Shown piece by piece: positions 1-8,648 of a stretch of DNA of 64,000 bases; positions within the stretch are counted from its first letter, which is position 1; the number at the start of each line of letters is the position of its first letter. Where the stretch lies: positions 186,001-250,000 of the forward strand of contig NZ_FRDK01000002.1 of the NCBI RefSeq assembly GCF_900143245.1, given 5' to 3'. Both the position numbers and the translations under genes were made by a program. The notes under the pieces were generated by a model, which saw nothing but the letters and a program-made list of their open reading frames with translations, searched no databases and was not told the DNA's origin. Source of the stretch: Flavobacterium fryxellicola (GTDB lineage: Bacteria > Bacteroidota > Bacteroidia > Flavobacteriales > Flavobacteriaceae).

Positions 1-187
1 CAAAAACTTCCCCAGGCTTAGCTCCTATAATTTCATTTGCTGGAACCCTGCTATCAGAGCAACCGATCCATAATAACGGCGGTGTCTGCCCTTTGGCTAA
101 ATCCTGGAAATAATTTGGATCGCTCATTAAAGAGGTTTCTACCCATTTTTTATTATTCTCTAGTATTTTTTTATAAAAATCAACCAT
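1..187 (-). CDS. beta-carbonic anhydrase, N-terminal part (cut by window edge)
   Basis: Only the first 62 codons are inside the window; the gene runs off the left edge. The translation starts MVDFYKKILENNKKW and contains the beta-carbonic anhydrase signature CSDSR at residues 43-47, where Cys43 would be the first zinc ligand and the Asp-Arg pair (45 and 47) the catalytic dyad. It is followed by VPANEIIGAKPGE, also typical of the family. The enzyme interconverts CO2 and bicarbonate. It lies 74 bases downstream of a SulP transporter on the same strand, so a joint role in bicarbonate supply is likely. A sequence matching the -7 box (TAGATTTG on the minus strand, 231-238) lies upstream and may give it its own promoter. 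Confidence 0.92.
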   Translation of the reverse strand, partial: MVDFYKKILENNKKWVETSLMSDPNYFQDLAKGQTPPLLWIGCSDSRVPANEIIGAKPGEVF

Positions 188-261
188 AACTTTTAGAAAT
201 TATTTTATTTATGTAACCGTTTAATCCTTACAAATCTATTGTAAAGAAACTCATTTTTTAT

Positions 262-1935
262 TTAATTAGACGTTTTTTCTTCCTTAAGAAAATCATCGTC
301 TGTTACTACTCTTTTGACCATTACTCTTTTCGCAGCGTCATAGTAATGTTCAATAGTCACATGATTTTGACTATCAATCGTGTTTTCCAATTGATATGCT
401 TTTTTAAACCCTTTTAACTTCACTTTTATATTGTTATCCAATGCCCTCGTCGTTTTAAATTCGTGGATTAAATCCAAAATATCATGAGCAATGTAGACCG
501 TATCTGTTGCATCAATGATCACCTTAGAATTTTCTGGAATTTGACTTAATGTTTGTTTGATCGCAGCTTTATTCAAGAAAGAAACTTCTTGCGCCAAATC
601 AATATGAATAACGTCGCCATCAGCATATTCTTCTTTTCTAAACAAGTAAGCTCTCTGCAGATTTCCTTTTAAAACAAAAATAATACTGATTATAATTCCT
701 AGAGTAACTCCTTTCAACAAATCCAAAAATACAACCGCCAATAACGTGGCAATAAATGGTACAAATTGGTATTTTCCTTTTTCCCAAAAGTGTTTAAATG
801 TGGCTGGTTTTGCTAATTTATAGCCAACTAAGATTAAAATAGCTGCCAAGGTCGCCAGCGGAATTTTATTAAGAACCACCGGAATAGCAAGCACACTTAC
901 TAATAATAATAAGCCATGAATAATGGTAGACATTTTAGACTTAGCGCCTGAATTACTGTTGGCAGAGGAACGCACAATTACAGAAGTTAAGGGTAATCCG
1001 CCTAAAAGTGAACTGACCATGTTTCCAACACCTTGCGCTTTTAATTCTACATTAGTGTCGGTATATCTCTTTTGCACATCCATTCTGTCTGCTGCCTCAA
1101 TACTTAAAAGCGTTTCAATAGATGCAACAATAGCAATCGTCAAGGCAATCACCCATACCTTAGGATTAGTAATTCCAGAAAAATTAGGAGTTACGATGAT
1201 CGATTTAAATTCTTCTAAAGAGGATGGAACTGGTAAAGAAACCAAATGTTCTTTTCCAATTGCTAACGTGCTGCCTGTTCCTATAAAAATTTCATTCAGG
1301 ATAACACCAATAGCTACGGCGATTAAAGCACCTGGCACTAACTTTAATTTTTTCAAAAAAGGTACTTTATCCCATGAAATCAAAATCGTCATAGAAATTA
1401 ATGTAATAACGATAGAACCAATTTGAATATAATCCACAATACCAGCTAACGAAGAAAATGTATTACTTCCATCCTTTTGCAAAAAGGCCAAATCTCCTTC
1501 AAAATCACTGTCATATCCAAAAGCATGAGGCAATTGCTTCAAAACAATGATGATTCCAATACCGGCTAACATTCCTTCAATAACATTTGTTGGAAAATAA
1601 TTAGAAATACTTCCTGCCTTTAGAAAACCCAATATCAGTTGTATTAAGCCCGCTATAAAAACAGCCGTCAGAAAAATATCAAAAGCACCTAAATCTGTGA
1701 TTGCAGTAAGCACAATAGCGGTAAGACCCGCTGCAGGTCCAGAAACACTTATGTGTGATTTACTTAAATACCCTACCACTATACCACCAATAACTCCTGC
1801 TATAATTCCAGAAAATAAGGGAGCACCAGAAGCCATTGCAATACCTAAACACAATGGTAACGCCACTAAAAAAACCACTAAACCAGACGCAAAATCAGAT
1901 TTAAGGTTAGCAAAAAGATTATTTTTTTTTGTCAT
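262..1935 (-). CDS. SulP family inorganic anion transporter with STAS domain
   Basis: This 557-residue integral membrane protein has the SulP layout. A hydrophobic core of many helices covers about residues 15-420 and includes the N-terminal SulP motif ISVSGPAAGLTAIV near residues 62-75. A C-terminal cytoplasmic STAS domain follows (about 440-535). SulP proteins carry sulfate, bicarbonate or other anions, often with sodium or protons. The neighbouring beta-carbonic anhydrase favours bicarbonate as substrate, as in known SulP-carbonic anhydrase pairs, but the sequence alone cannot prove this. Start codon ATG at 1935, followed by MTKKNNLFANLKSDFASG; the length is normal for the family. Confidence 0.93.
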   Translation of the reverse strand: MTKKNNLFANLKSDFASGLVVFLVALPLCLGIAMASGAPLFSGIIAGVIGGIVVGYLSKSHISVSGPAAGLTAIVLTAITDLGAFDIFLTAVFIAGLIQLILGFLKAGSISNYFPTNVIEGMLAGIGIIIVLKQLPHAFGYDSDFEGDLAFLQKDGSNTFSSLAGIVDYIQIGSIVITLISMTILISWDKVPFLKKLKLVPGALIAVAIGVILNEIFIGTGSTLAIGKEHLVSLPVPSSLEEFKSIIVTPNFSGITNPKVWVIALTIAIVASIETLLSIEAADRMDVQKRYTDTNVELKAQGVGNMVSSLLGGLPLTSVIVRSSANSNSGAKSKMSTIIHGLLLLVSVLAIPVVLNKIPLATLAAILILVGYKLAKPATFKHFWEKGKYQFVPFIATLLAVVFLDLLKGVTLGIIISIIFVLKGNLQRAYLFRKEEYADGDVIHIDLAQEVSFLNKAAIKQTLSQIPENSKVIIDATDTVYIAHDILDLIHEFKTTRALDNNIKVKLKGFKKAYQLENTIDSQNHVTIEHYYDAAKRVMVKRVVTDDDFLKEEKTSN

Positions 1936-2018
1936 AATACCGAACTAAAAATTGAATACAAAATGAACCACATGCTATATGTGCTAATTGATTTTAAAAA
2001 ATAAAATCGAGAATTGTA

Positions 2019-2300
2019 TTAAACTTCGTTGGGAGGAGGAATAAATATGGAGGAGGTGATTTTATCGTGTTTTGATAAATTCTCCGAAAGGATAACGCCA
2101 GAAGATAGCTTCGATGGAGCGCTAATTTCAGCAGGGTTTTCTAAATAAAAAAAAGTCTTAATTTCTTTATGCACATGCTCTTCTTCAGAAACCGTATAAA
2201 AAACAGATATATCCACACTTTTCTCAATCACGATAATAATTGTGGGCGTGATTAAAAAAGCAATAAACAGAATTAAAAATATTTTAGATATTATCTTCAT
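2019..2300 (-). CDS. small hypothetical membrane-anchored protein
   Basis: A 93-residue protein I do not recognise. Residues 4-27 form one strongly hydrophobic segment (IISKIFLILFIAFLITPTII) that could be an uncleaved anchor or signal sequence. The remainder is polar and has no cysteine or obvious motif, ending in IPPPNEV. It lies 83 bases upstream of the SulP gene on the same strand, so the two could be cotranscribed. An accessory role in anion transport would be a guess from position only. Codon usage looks like that of its neighbours. Confidence 0.6.
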   Translation of the reverse strand: MKIISKIFLILFIAFLITPTIIIVIEKSVDISVFYTVSEEEHVHKEIKTFFYLENPAEISAPSKLSSGVILSENLSKHDKITSSIFIPPPNEV

Positions 2301-2428
2301 TGGCGCAAAAATAGAATTAGTTTGGTAAAAATGATGCCAGTTGTTCTATTTTTGCTAAAAATTAACAAAAAAAAAGGCAAAATGAAAACGCTAGATTTCA
2401 TTTTGCCTTTTTTAATCCAATCTTTAAC

Positions 2429-2908
2429 TTACAAGCTTTCTTCTAACCAAGCCTGCATCATCCATATTGTCTTCTCTTGCTCCGAGATAAAATCACTCAT
2501 CATGGCATTTGTACCTTCATCATTAATTGCTGCAGATTTATTAAGAATCTCTCTTTCAATTTTTAAAAGATGAGCTAACGAGGCTACAATCAAATGAACC
2601 GCTTTTTCATCATTAGAAATATTTTTACCAACAACCAATTGATTATTTTTAATATAATCCTCAAAAGTATGCAGTGGAGTTCCTCCAACAGTTAATACTC
2701 TTTCTGCGATTAAATCAATTTTCATTTGAGAATCTGTGTATAATTCTTCAAACTTCACATGCAAATCAAAAAAACGCTTCCCTCTTATATTCCAATGAAT
2801 TCCTCTTAAATTTTGATAGTACACCTGAAAATTGGATAACAAAATATTCAATTCATTAACTATCAATTCTGATTCTTTAACTGGCAATCCTAAAATGTTT
2901 GTTTTCAT
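2429..2908 (-). CDS. dps: Dps family ferritin-like DNA-protection protein
   Basis: A Dps-type mini-ferritin of about 159 residues. Counting from the alternative ATG two codons upstream (2914), the ferroxidase residues are His40, His52, Asp67 and Glu71. The spacing of 12, 15 and 4 is the same as His51, His63, Asp78 and Glu82 of E. coli Dps. The HWNIRG motif is also typical. Dps dodecamers oxidise iron with peroxide and shield DNA. I place the start at MKTNILGLP (2908), but the ATG at 2914 is equally possible. The gene is divergent from an OxyR-type regulator, which fits peroxide induction. Confidence 0.95.
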   Translation of the reverse strand: MKTNILGLPVKESELIVNELNILLSNFQVYYQNLRGIHWNIRGKRFFDLHVKFEELYTDSQMKIDLIAERVLTVGGTPLHTFEDYIKNNQLVVGKNISNDEKAVHLIVASLAHLLKIEREILNKSAAINDEGTNAMMSDFISEQEKTIWMMQAWLEESL

Positions 2909-2995
2909 TTCCATAGTTTTTATATTAAATTCTTACAATAGTAAATTTAGCCTAAGATTAATGAAAAACACCATAATAAAAAGTTATAGTTTTAC

Positions 2996-3003
2996 TAAAT
3001 TTG
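2996..3003 (+). promoter_or_regulatory. -7 box of oxyR
   Basis: TAAATTTG matches the Bacteroidetes -7 consensus TAnnTTTG and lies 20 bases before the oxyR ATG. I see no TTG at the right distance upstream. The same intergenic region must also carry the divergent dps promoter. Confidence 0.5.
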
Positions 3004-3023
3004 CATTAGCTATTATTATAATT

Positions 3024-3965
3024 ATGACAATCACTCAACTAAAATATGTTCTTGCCGTAGCTGAACATAAAAATTTTACATTGGCTGCAGAAAAATGTTT
3101 TGTAACTCAACCTACATTGAGCATGCAAATTCAAAAAATAGAAGAAGAATTAAGCATTCAGATATTTGACCGAACAAAAAAACCAATTCAACTTACTGAT
3201 ATTGGTCAAAAAATTGTAAACCAAGCCAAAAATATAGTCAACGAAGCAGATCGCATCCAAGATATTGTTGAGCAACAGAAAGGTTTTATCGGTGGAGAAT
3301 TCCGGTTAGGAATAATTCCCACTATTATGCCCACGCTTCTACCCATGTTTTTGAATAATTTCATCAAAAAATATCCTAAAGTGAAACTCATCATCGAAGA
3401 GTTGAATACTGAAGAAATTATAACCAAACTAAATAATGGCCACCTTGACGCGGCTATTGCTGCAACGCCCTTGATGGAAGACAAAATCAAAGAAATTGTA
3501 CTCTATTTCGAACCTTTTGTTGCTTACATTCCGCAAACCCACCACCATTTTCAAAAAGAAGAAATAGAAGTTAGCGACTTAAACTTGGACGAAATTTTAT
3601 TATTACAAGATGGACATTGTTTCCGTGATGGAATTCTAAACTTGTGCAAAAATAATCCTAGAAGTGAAACAGGTCATTTTCAAATAGAAAGTGGAAGTTT
3701 TGAAACCTTAATAAAACTGGCCGATGAAGGACTAGGAACTACATTACTTCCCTACCTGCATACATTGGACTTAAAAGATAGCGATAAACTCAAGTTGCGC
3801 CATTTTAAAGAACCTAAACCGGCACGAGAGGTCAGTTTAATTTTTCCTAAAAGTGAATTAAAAATTCAGATTATTGAAGCGCTTCGCAGCACAATTGCTG
3901 GCGTCATAAAAGGAGCAATCGTTTTTCAGAATGTACAAATCATCAGTTCCATTCACAAAAAATAA
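3024..3965 (+). CDS. oxyR: LysR-type peroxide sensor OxyR
   Basis: A 313-residue LysR family regulator. The N-terminal winged HTH (residues 1-60, TLAAEKCFVTQPTLSMQIQK) is followed by a substrate-binding-like effector domain (about 90-295). In the segment DGHCFRDGILNLC the cysteines fall at positions 199 and 208, the same numbers as the redox pair of E. coli OxyR, so disulfide-based peroxide sensing is well supported. The reading frame is open further upstream, but the ATG at 3024 gives the canonical N-terminus MTITQLKYVLAV and lies just behind a -7 box. It is divergent from dps, its likely target. Confidence 0.95.
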   Translation: MTITQLKYVLAVAEHKNFTLAAEKCFVTQPTLSMQIQKIEEELSIQIFDRTKKPIQLTDIGQKIVNQAKNIVNEADRIQDIVEQQKGFIGGEFRLGIIPTIMPTLLPMFLNNFIKKYPKVKLIIEELNTEEIITKLNNGHLDAAIAATPLMEDKIKEIVLYFEPFVAYIPQTHHHFQKEEIEVSDLNLDEILLLQDGHCFRDGILNLCKNNPRSETGHFQIESGSFETLIKLADEGLGTTLLPYLHTLDLKDSDKLKLRHFKEPKPAREVSLIFPKSELKIQIIEALRSTIAGVIKGAIVFQNVQIISSIHKK

Positions 3966-4000
3966 AAAAAGGAACCGTTTATTAGCGGTTCCTTTTTTTT
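3964..4000. terminator. bidirectional terminator between oxyR and a small convergent gene
   Basis: GGAACCG and CGGTTCC form a stem around a short AT loop, with an A-run on the left and eight T on the right. It can stop both convergent transcripts. Confidence 0.85.
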
Positions 4001-4196
4001 ATGAATTAACTATCAGTAAACATTGTTTTAATTCTGGTTTTCCAATCGTAAAATTTAATAACCATTCACGCAATTGTTCCATTTCATAGGGCAATAACAT
4101 TTTGATGGCTTTTTCTAACTCTTTGCAAAAAAGCATTGGATCAAAACTTACTCTTTCTAAAACAGATTTTGTATAATCGTACATAATTTTCGACAT
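3999..4196 (-). CDS. small hypothetical protein (65 aa)
   Basis: A 65-residue soluble protein starting MSKIMYDYTKSVLERVSFDP. It looks mostly helical, with a charged middle (FCKELEKAIKMLLPYEMEQLREWL) and no membrane segment or metal motif. I cannot assign a function. Its stop codon abuts the oxyR terminator, and its base composition and codon use fit its neighbours. The compact size and intact frame make it a probable gene, but there is no family evidence that I can state from memory. Confidence 0.6.
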   Translation of the reverse strand: MSKIMYDYTKSVLERVSFDPMLFCKELEKAIKMLLPYEMEQLREWLLNFTIGKPELKQCLLIVNS

Positions 4197-4338
4197 AAGA
4201 CAAGGATGAATTTGGTTAGATTAAGATTCTAATATTGTTGTAAAAATACATTTTTTGGTACTACCTAAGAATTATTTAACGTAGTTTTTGGTTTTTTATT
4301 TCACGCTATAACATTAACCCGCTCCATTAAAAATTGAA

Positions 4339-5001
4339 TTAGAACTTGCGAGCACGAAACATTTCTCTTTTTCCCGGAGGTCCTTCCAGTTTTTCAACAG
4401 TAAAGCCTACTTCGATCATGCTTCTTTTAACAACGCCTCTGGCAGCATAAGTAACCAGTACTCCTTTGCTTTTAAGCGCCTTATACATTTTTCTAAAAAT
4501 TTCTGTACTCCATAATTCTGGTTGGACTCGATATCCAAAAGCATCAAAGTAGATTAAATCGTATTTACTAACATCATTAATTTCTTCAAAAAATTGATTC
4601 CGTTTGGTTAGTGTAAAACCATCATGTATAGCTACTTTTTCTCCCCAGTTACTATCATGAATTGTATCGAAAAGCGTACTTTCCTGATTTGCATTCAACT
4701 CAGATACGTAATTCATCTTTAAGACTTCTTCTGATGAAATTGGATAGGCTTCTACACCCACGTAATCTATGATCTGCTGCATTTTTTTGGCTTCTAAGAG
4801 CGTGATAAAAGCATTTAAACCAGTACCAAATCCTATTTCAAGAATAGCAACTTTTTGATTTTGAAATAGGGAAAGGCCATTTTTGATAAAAACATGTTGC
4901 GCTTCTTGAATTGCGCCATGTTTAGAATGATAACATTCGTCCCATTCGGTTAAGTGAATGGTTGTAGAGCCGTCAAGTGTCTGAATTATTTCTCTTTTCA
5001 A
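4339..5001 (-). CDS. mnmD: MnmD-type tRNA 5-methylaminomethyl-2-thiouridine methyltransferase
   Basis: A 220-residue SAM-dependent methyltransferase of the MnmC1/MnmD family. The SAM-binding loop is EIGFGTGLNAF (near residues 56-66), and a second family motif, YFDAFGYRVQPELWS, follows near 150-164. The N-terminus (LTEWDECYHSKHGAIQEAQHVF) is also characteristic. In bacteria without the bifunctional MnmC, this enzyme methylates the wobble uridine of some tRNAs, converting nm5s2U to mnm5s2U. The gene stands alone between dissimilar neighbours. Length and motifs are normal. Confidence 0.88.
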   Translation of the reverse strand: MKREIIQTLDGSTTIHLTEWDECYHSKHGAIQEAQHVFIKNGLSLFQNQKVAILEIGFGTGLNAFITLLEAKKMQQIIDYVGVEAYPISSEEVLKMNYVSELNANQESTLFDTIHDSNWGEKVAIHDGFTLTKRNQFFEEINDVSKYDLIYFDAFGYRVQPELWSTEIFRKMYKALKSKGVLVTYAARGVVKRSMIEVGFTVEKLEGPPGKREMFRARKF

Positions 5002-5208
5002 AATTATAGGATAGGATTATGCAGCTATATAAAGTATACAACCCGTCAAATTTAATCAAAACTATTGCCTTTACCACTTAAAAACGGCAATTTTTTATAT
5101 AATCACTGGAATTAAGCTTGTTTTTTTTTGATTTTCAAAAACGTAAACAAATGCTAGTTAAACGCTATAATTAATGTAGTTTTGATAAGTAATTTGCTGA
5201 TTTTTATT

Positions 5209-5216
5209 TAATTTTG
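5209..5216 (+). promoter_or_regulatory. -7 box of ilvE
   Basis: TAATTTTG matches TAnnTTTG. A transcript starting just downstream would have an 80-base leader before the ATG at 5304. That leader includes a small hairpin, AGAG/CTCT, near 5232-5246. The TTG at 5182 is 24 bases upstream, slightly outside the usual spacing. Confidence 0.45.
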
Positions 5217-5303
5217 CAAATATTAAAGTCCAAGAGATGGAAACTCTATCTTTTTAAGCTTTGTCTTATAACTTTATAAAAAAACAAAAAACAATACAAT
5301 ACT

Positions 5304-6371
5304 ATGAGTACAACTCAAACTAACAAAATTGAAATTTTAAAATCTCTTACTTCAAAAATAAAGGAAGTAAATTTTGAAAACTTAAGCTTTGGTTCCGTTT
5401 TTACGGATCATTTATTTGAATGTGATTTTACAAATGGGGAATGGCAAAAACCAGTCATTAAGCCATACGCTCCTTTTTTGTTAGACCCATCAACTAGAGT
5501 TTTTCATTATGGCCAAGCTATTTTTGAAGGAATGAAAGCGTACAAGGACAGTGAAGATGCCGTTTGGCTTTTTAGACCTGATGAAAACTACAATCGTTTC
5601 AATAAATCAGCCGTTAGAATGGCTATGCCAGAGGTTCCTGAAGAAATATTCATGAATGGGCTACATCAATTATTACAGTTGGATGAAGCTTGGATAAAAA
5701 AAGGAAAAGGAAATGCGATGTATATCAGACCATTTATGATTGCAACTGGAACTGGCGTAATTGCTAACCCATCTAATGATTATAAATTTATGATCATTTT
5801 ATCTCCAGTAACATCGTACTATTCTGGTGATGTAAAAGTACTTATTGCAGAACATTTCAGTAGAGCTGCTAATGGCGGAATTGGTGCGGCAAAAGCAGCT
5901 GGGAACTATGGAGCTCAATTCTACCCAACTGTATTAGCTAATGCAGCAGGTTTTCAGCAAGTTATTTGGACGGATGATGCCACGCATAACAAACTTGAAG
6001 AAGCTGGAACAATGAATGTTTTCTTTAGAATAAACGATACCTTACTTACTGCTCCCGTAAGTGAACGAATATTAGATGGAGTAACTAGAAAAACACTGAT
6101 TGACCTGGCTAAAAGTGAAGGAATAAATGTAGAGATCCGTCCTGTTTTAGTTTCTGAACTTGTTGAAGCAGCTAAAAATGGAACTTTAAAAGAAATTTTT
6201 GGTGCTGGAACAGCTGCCGTAGTAAGTCCAATCTCAGGATTCTCGTATCAGGATGCCTATTTTGAGTTGCCAAAAATTGAAAAATCAGTAGCGATACATC
6301 TAAAAGACAAATTGACCAATATTCAAAATAAGTTAGAAAAAGATACTTTTGGATGGACCGTTAAAATATAA
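5304..6371 (+). CDS. ilvE: branched-chain amino acid aminotransferase
   Basis: A 355-residue class IV PLP enzyme catalysing the last step of leucine, isoleucine and valine synthesis and the first step of their breakdown. The PLP-binding lysine is Lys197 in AAKAAGNYGAQF. The FHYGQAIFEGMKAY motif (residues 67-80) and the EAGTMNVFF segment are typical of the long BCAT subgroup. The length is as expected. The gene is monocistronic: it has its own -7 box at 5209 and a strong hairpin terminator immediately after the stop. Confidence 0.96.
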   Translation: MSTTQTNKIEILKSLTSKIKEVNFENLSFGSVFTDHLFECDFTNGEWQKPVIKPYAPFLLDPSTRVFHYGQAIFEGMKAYKDSEDAVWLFRPDENYNRFNKSAVRMAMPEVPEEIFMNGLHQLLQLDEAWIKKGKGNAMYIRPFMIATGTGVIANPSNDYKFMIILSPVTSYYSGDVKVLIAEHFSRAANGGIGAAKAAGNYGAQFYPTVLANAAGFQQVIWTDDATHNKLEEAGTMNVFFRINDTLLTAPVSERILDGVTRKTLIDLAKSEGINVEIRPVLVSELVEAAKNGTLKEIFGAGTAAVVSPISGFSYQDAYFELPKIEKSVAIHLKDKLTNIQNKLEKDTFGWTVKI

Positions 6372-6390
6372 TTTTAGATTTTATGTTTAT

Positions 6391-6427
6391 AAAAAGGCGA
6401 TTTTAATTTGTAAAATCGCCTTTTTAT
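6391..6427. terminator. terminator between ilvE and a convergent gene
   Basis: A 15-base stem (AAAAAGGCGATTTTA pairing with TAAAATCGCCTTTTT) encloses a five-base loop. A and T runs on either side suit both convergent genes. Confidence 0.88.
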
Positions 6428-6468
6428 TTCCTGCACTACTACCTATCGTACAAGGGGATTAGTAATTC

Positions 6469-6852
6469 CTATTTAAGAATAATTGAAAAATCCGGCTTAA
6501 AGTAATTTGGCCCTTTTAAAACTTTTCCGTCTTCCCGATAAATAGGGTTTCCATTTTCGTCTAATTTACTCATGTTACTGCGCTGAATTTCATCAAATAC
6601 AGCCTCTATTTTATCTTGTAAGCCATGCTCTATAATAGTTCCACAGAGGATATACATCATATCGCCCAAAGCATCTGCTATTTCTGTTAAATCATTATTT
6701 TGTACCGCTTCTAAGTACTCCTCATTTTCTTCTTTCATCAAATTATAACGAAGTTCATGCTTACGCTCTCCTAAATTGGCTGTAGGACTTTTATTAAAAT
6801 CAATTTTGAACGTACAGTGAAATTCTTTTACCGCGTTAATTTGTTTTTGCAT
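6469..6852 (-). CDS. MazG-like/phosphoribosyl-ATP pyrophosphohydrolase family protein
   Basis: A 127-residue all-alpha NTP pyrophosphohydrolase-like protein. The metal-binding signature is present as EENEEYLEA followed by EIADALGDMMYILCGT, i.e. EExxE and ExxD as in MazG and HisE folds. The C-terminal part (SKLDENGNPIYREDGKVLKG) is typical of the Cof/MazG-like group that may hydrolyse non-canonical nucleotides. The frame is open for ten further codons upstream, but MQKQINAVKEFH at 6852 matches the usual family start. The substrate is unknown. Confidence 0.82.
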   Translation of the reverse strand: MQKQINAVKEFHCTFKIDFNKSPTANLGERKHELRYNLMKEENEEYLEAVQNNDLTEIADALGDMMYILCGTIIEHGLQDKIEAVFDEIQRSNMSKLDENGNPIYREDGKVLKGPNYFKPDFSIILK

Positions 6853-6938
6853 CTTTAGTATTTTTATCAAATGAAAATACAAATTAGCAAACTATTATTA
6901 AACAAATAACTAAATTTGTCCAAAAAAATATTTTAATT

Positions 6939-7127
6939 ATGTTTAGTCAGGGACAATTAGTATTTGCAGGCCTTTTTTTCATTGCGTTTGTCATTGCGAT
7001 GATATACGCCTACCGTAAAGATTTAGCGTTGCATAGAATATTTTATAAAGGAAATTATAAAATATTAATAGGATTTGGAGTTTTTATTGGGATTCTGTTC
7101 TTGATAAAAATATTCTTTAAACGTTAG
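6939..7127 (+). CDS. small two-helix membrane protein
   Basis: A 62-residue protein with two transmembrane segments (about residues 6-24 and 42-59) joined by a basic loop, AYRKDLALHRIFYKGNYK. It ends in a basic tail, FFKR. I recognise it only as a small conserved-looking membrane protein, and function is unknown. It is transcribed alone: it starts about 85 bases from the divergent MazG-like gene and is followed by a hairpin terminator. A frame this short with clean membrane topology and a terminator is likely real. Confidence 0.72.
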   Translation: MFSQGQLVFAGLFFIAFVIAMIYAYRKDLALHRIFYKGNYKILIGFGVFIGILFLIKIFFKR

Positions 7128-7465
7128 TTTGCGATAAATAAAAAATAATGTCCACTTTAGCGTGGACTTTTTTATTTCTGGATCTTTCGTACATTCAAAT
7201 TTAATCATGACTGCTATTTCAATATTAAATTATTGACTTTCATTTACTTAAAAATAACGCACTAAACTTTTAACCACCATTATTTTTAAAATAATCGCCG
7301 ATAAATAAAATAGGATGTAATTTCCCATTCAAATCTAGTTGAAAAAAAAACAATCGACTTATATTGTCCCTTTCGCACAAAAAAAGGTCTATTTATTTAT
7401 TTAACACTTTCTATGACTTATAAATTATATTTTTAACTTTACAGAAATTAATAAACCTGTGTATT
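7128..7465. other. 338-base intergenic region
   Basis: It contains the terminator at 7143-7173 and then AT-rich DNA with no ORF or repeat I can support. The promoter of the 7466 gene must be here, but no exact TAnnTTTG box was found. Confidence 0.6.
7143..7173 (+). terminator. terminator of the small membrane protein gene
   Basis: The stem GTCCAC/GTGGAC with a six-base loop is followed by six T. Confidence 0.75.
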
Positions 7466-8587
7466 ATGAGGATTTTAAAATATTTATTTCTTTTACTACT
7501 GCTTAGTTTTGTAGCACTATCCATTTTTGTAGCTACTCAAAAAGGAGATTTTACCGTAGAAAGAAGTAAAATCATAAATTCTCCGAAATCAAACGTCTAT
7601 AATTTTGTAAATGATTTCAGAAACTGGGAAGATTTTGGTTCTTGGATTACTGAAGATCCCGAAATAAAAATTAGCTATCCTAAAAAAACAATTGGAGCAG
7701 GCGCTTCTTATTCTTGGGAAGGAAAAGACGGCTCTGGAAATATGAAAACTATTTTTGTAAAAGAAAACGACAGTATTTCGCAAATAATGGACTACAATGG
7801 AACTTCATCATCAGTATTTTGGACTTTCAAGGATACGATAGGCGGCACAAAAGTAACCTGGAAGACCATTGGAAAAATGAGTTTTTCTATGAAAGTGTAT
7901 ACTGCCTTCAATGGTGGTATGGATAAAATTATTGGGGTTATGTATGAAAAAAGTTTGGCCAAGCTAGACAAAACCCTTGATTTTGAAATAAACACGTACA
8001 AAGTAAAAGTAGATGGATTAACAAAAATCGCACCTACTTATTACTTAAAACAAACCTTTACAAGCAAACTTTCAAAAGTTACCAAAAATTCAAGGATCGT
8101 ATTTTTCAAGATAATTGATTTCTGTAATAAAAACGATATCGAGCGCAACGGGAAACCATTTTTACTTTATCACAACTATGATTTAGCCAATGGACTAGCC
8201 AGAATCTCTTTTTGTGTACCCATAAAAAGTCAAATTTTGACAAGTTCAGGAAGTGACATTTTAACTGGAAAACTGGAGGGTTTTGAGGCTGTAAAAACAA
8301 CCTTAACCGGTGATTATTCACACACTAAAAAAGCGATGGATAAAGCAATGGGGTACATTAATTCCAACAAAGTGATAGTTGATCCTACATTTTCACATTT
8401 GGAAATCTTTAAAATTAGCAGATCCGAAATTAAGAACCCTTCGAAATGGGTCACTGAAATTTATTACCCGGTAAAACCAAAAATGATTCCTGTCAACACT
8501 TATATTCCTGCCCCAATTAAAAAAGTAGAAGCTGCAAAAATACCTGCACCTATTATCAACAAAGAGGAAGAGCAATCTGAATTTTAA
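7466..8587 (+). CDS. membrane-anchored SRPBCC plus GyrI-like effector-binding protein
   Basis: This 373-residue protein has three parts. A hydrophobic N-terminal anchor (residues 4-24) comes first. A SRPBCC/polyketide-cyclase-like domain follows (about 30-170, starting FTVERSKIINSPKSNVYNFV). The third is a GyrI/AraC effector-binding-like domain (about 178-335), then a Pro/Lys-rich tail. Both domains bind small hydrophobic or cationic ligands in other proteins. The ligand here is unknown. The gene is 61 bases upstream of an ECF sigma factor on the same strand, so a ligand-sensing role in envelope stress is possible, but that is inference. Confidence 0.75.
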   Translation: MRILKYLFLLLLLSFVALSIFVATQKGDFTVERSKIINSPKSNVYNFVNDFRNWEDFGSWITEDPEIKISYPKKTIGAGASYSWEGKDGSGNMKTIFVKENDSISQIMDYNGTSSSVFWTFKDTIGGTKVTWKTIGKMSFSMKVYTAFNGGMDKIIGVMYEKSLAKLDKTLDFEINTYKVKVDGLTKIAPTYYLKQTFTSKLSKVTKNSRIVFFKIIDFCNKNDIERNGKPFLLYHNYDLANGLARISFCVPIKSQILTSSGSDILTGKLEGFEAVKTTLTGDYSHTKKAMDKAMGYINSNKVIVDPTFSHLEIFKISRSEIKNPSKWVTEIYYPVKPKMIPVNTYIPAPIKKVEAAKIPAPIINKEEEQSEF

Positions 8588-8648
8588 AACTAGTAGTAAA
8601 CGATTAAACCTTTTTAATAAATTCTATTCTAATCTATAAAAAACAATT

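Noticed and set aside
923-1426. A 167-codon plus-strand frame
   Set aside because: It is antisense to the SulP transporter, which has full family motifs.
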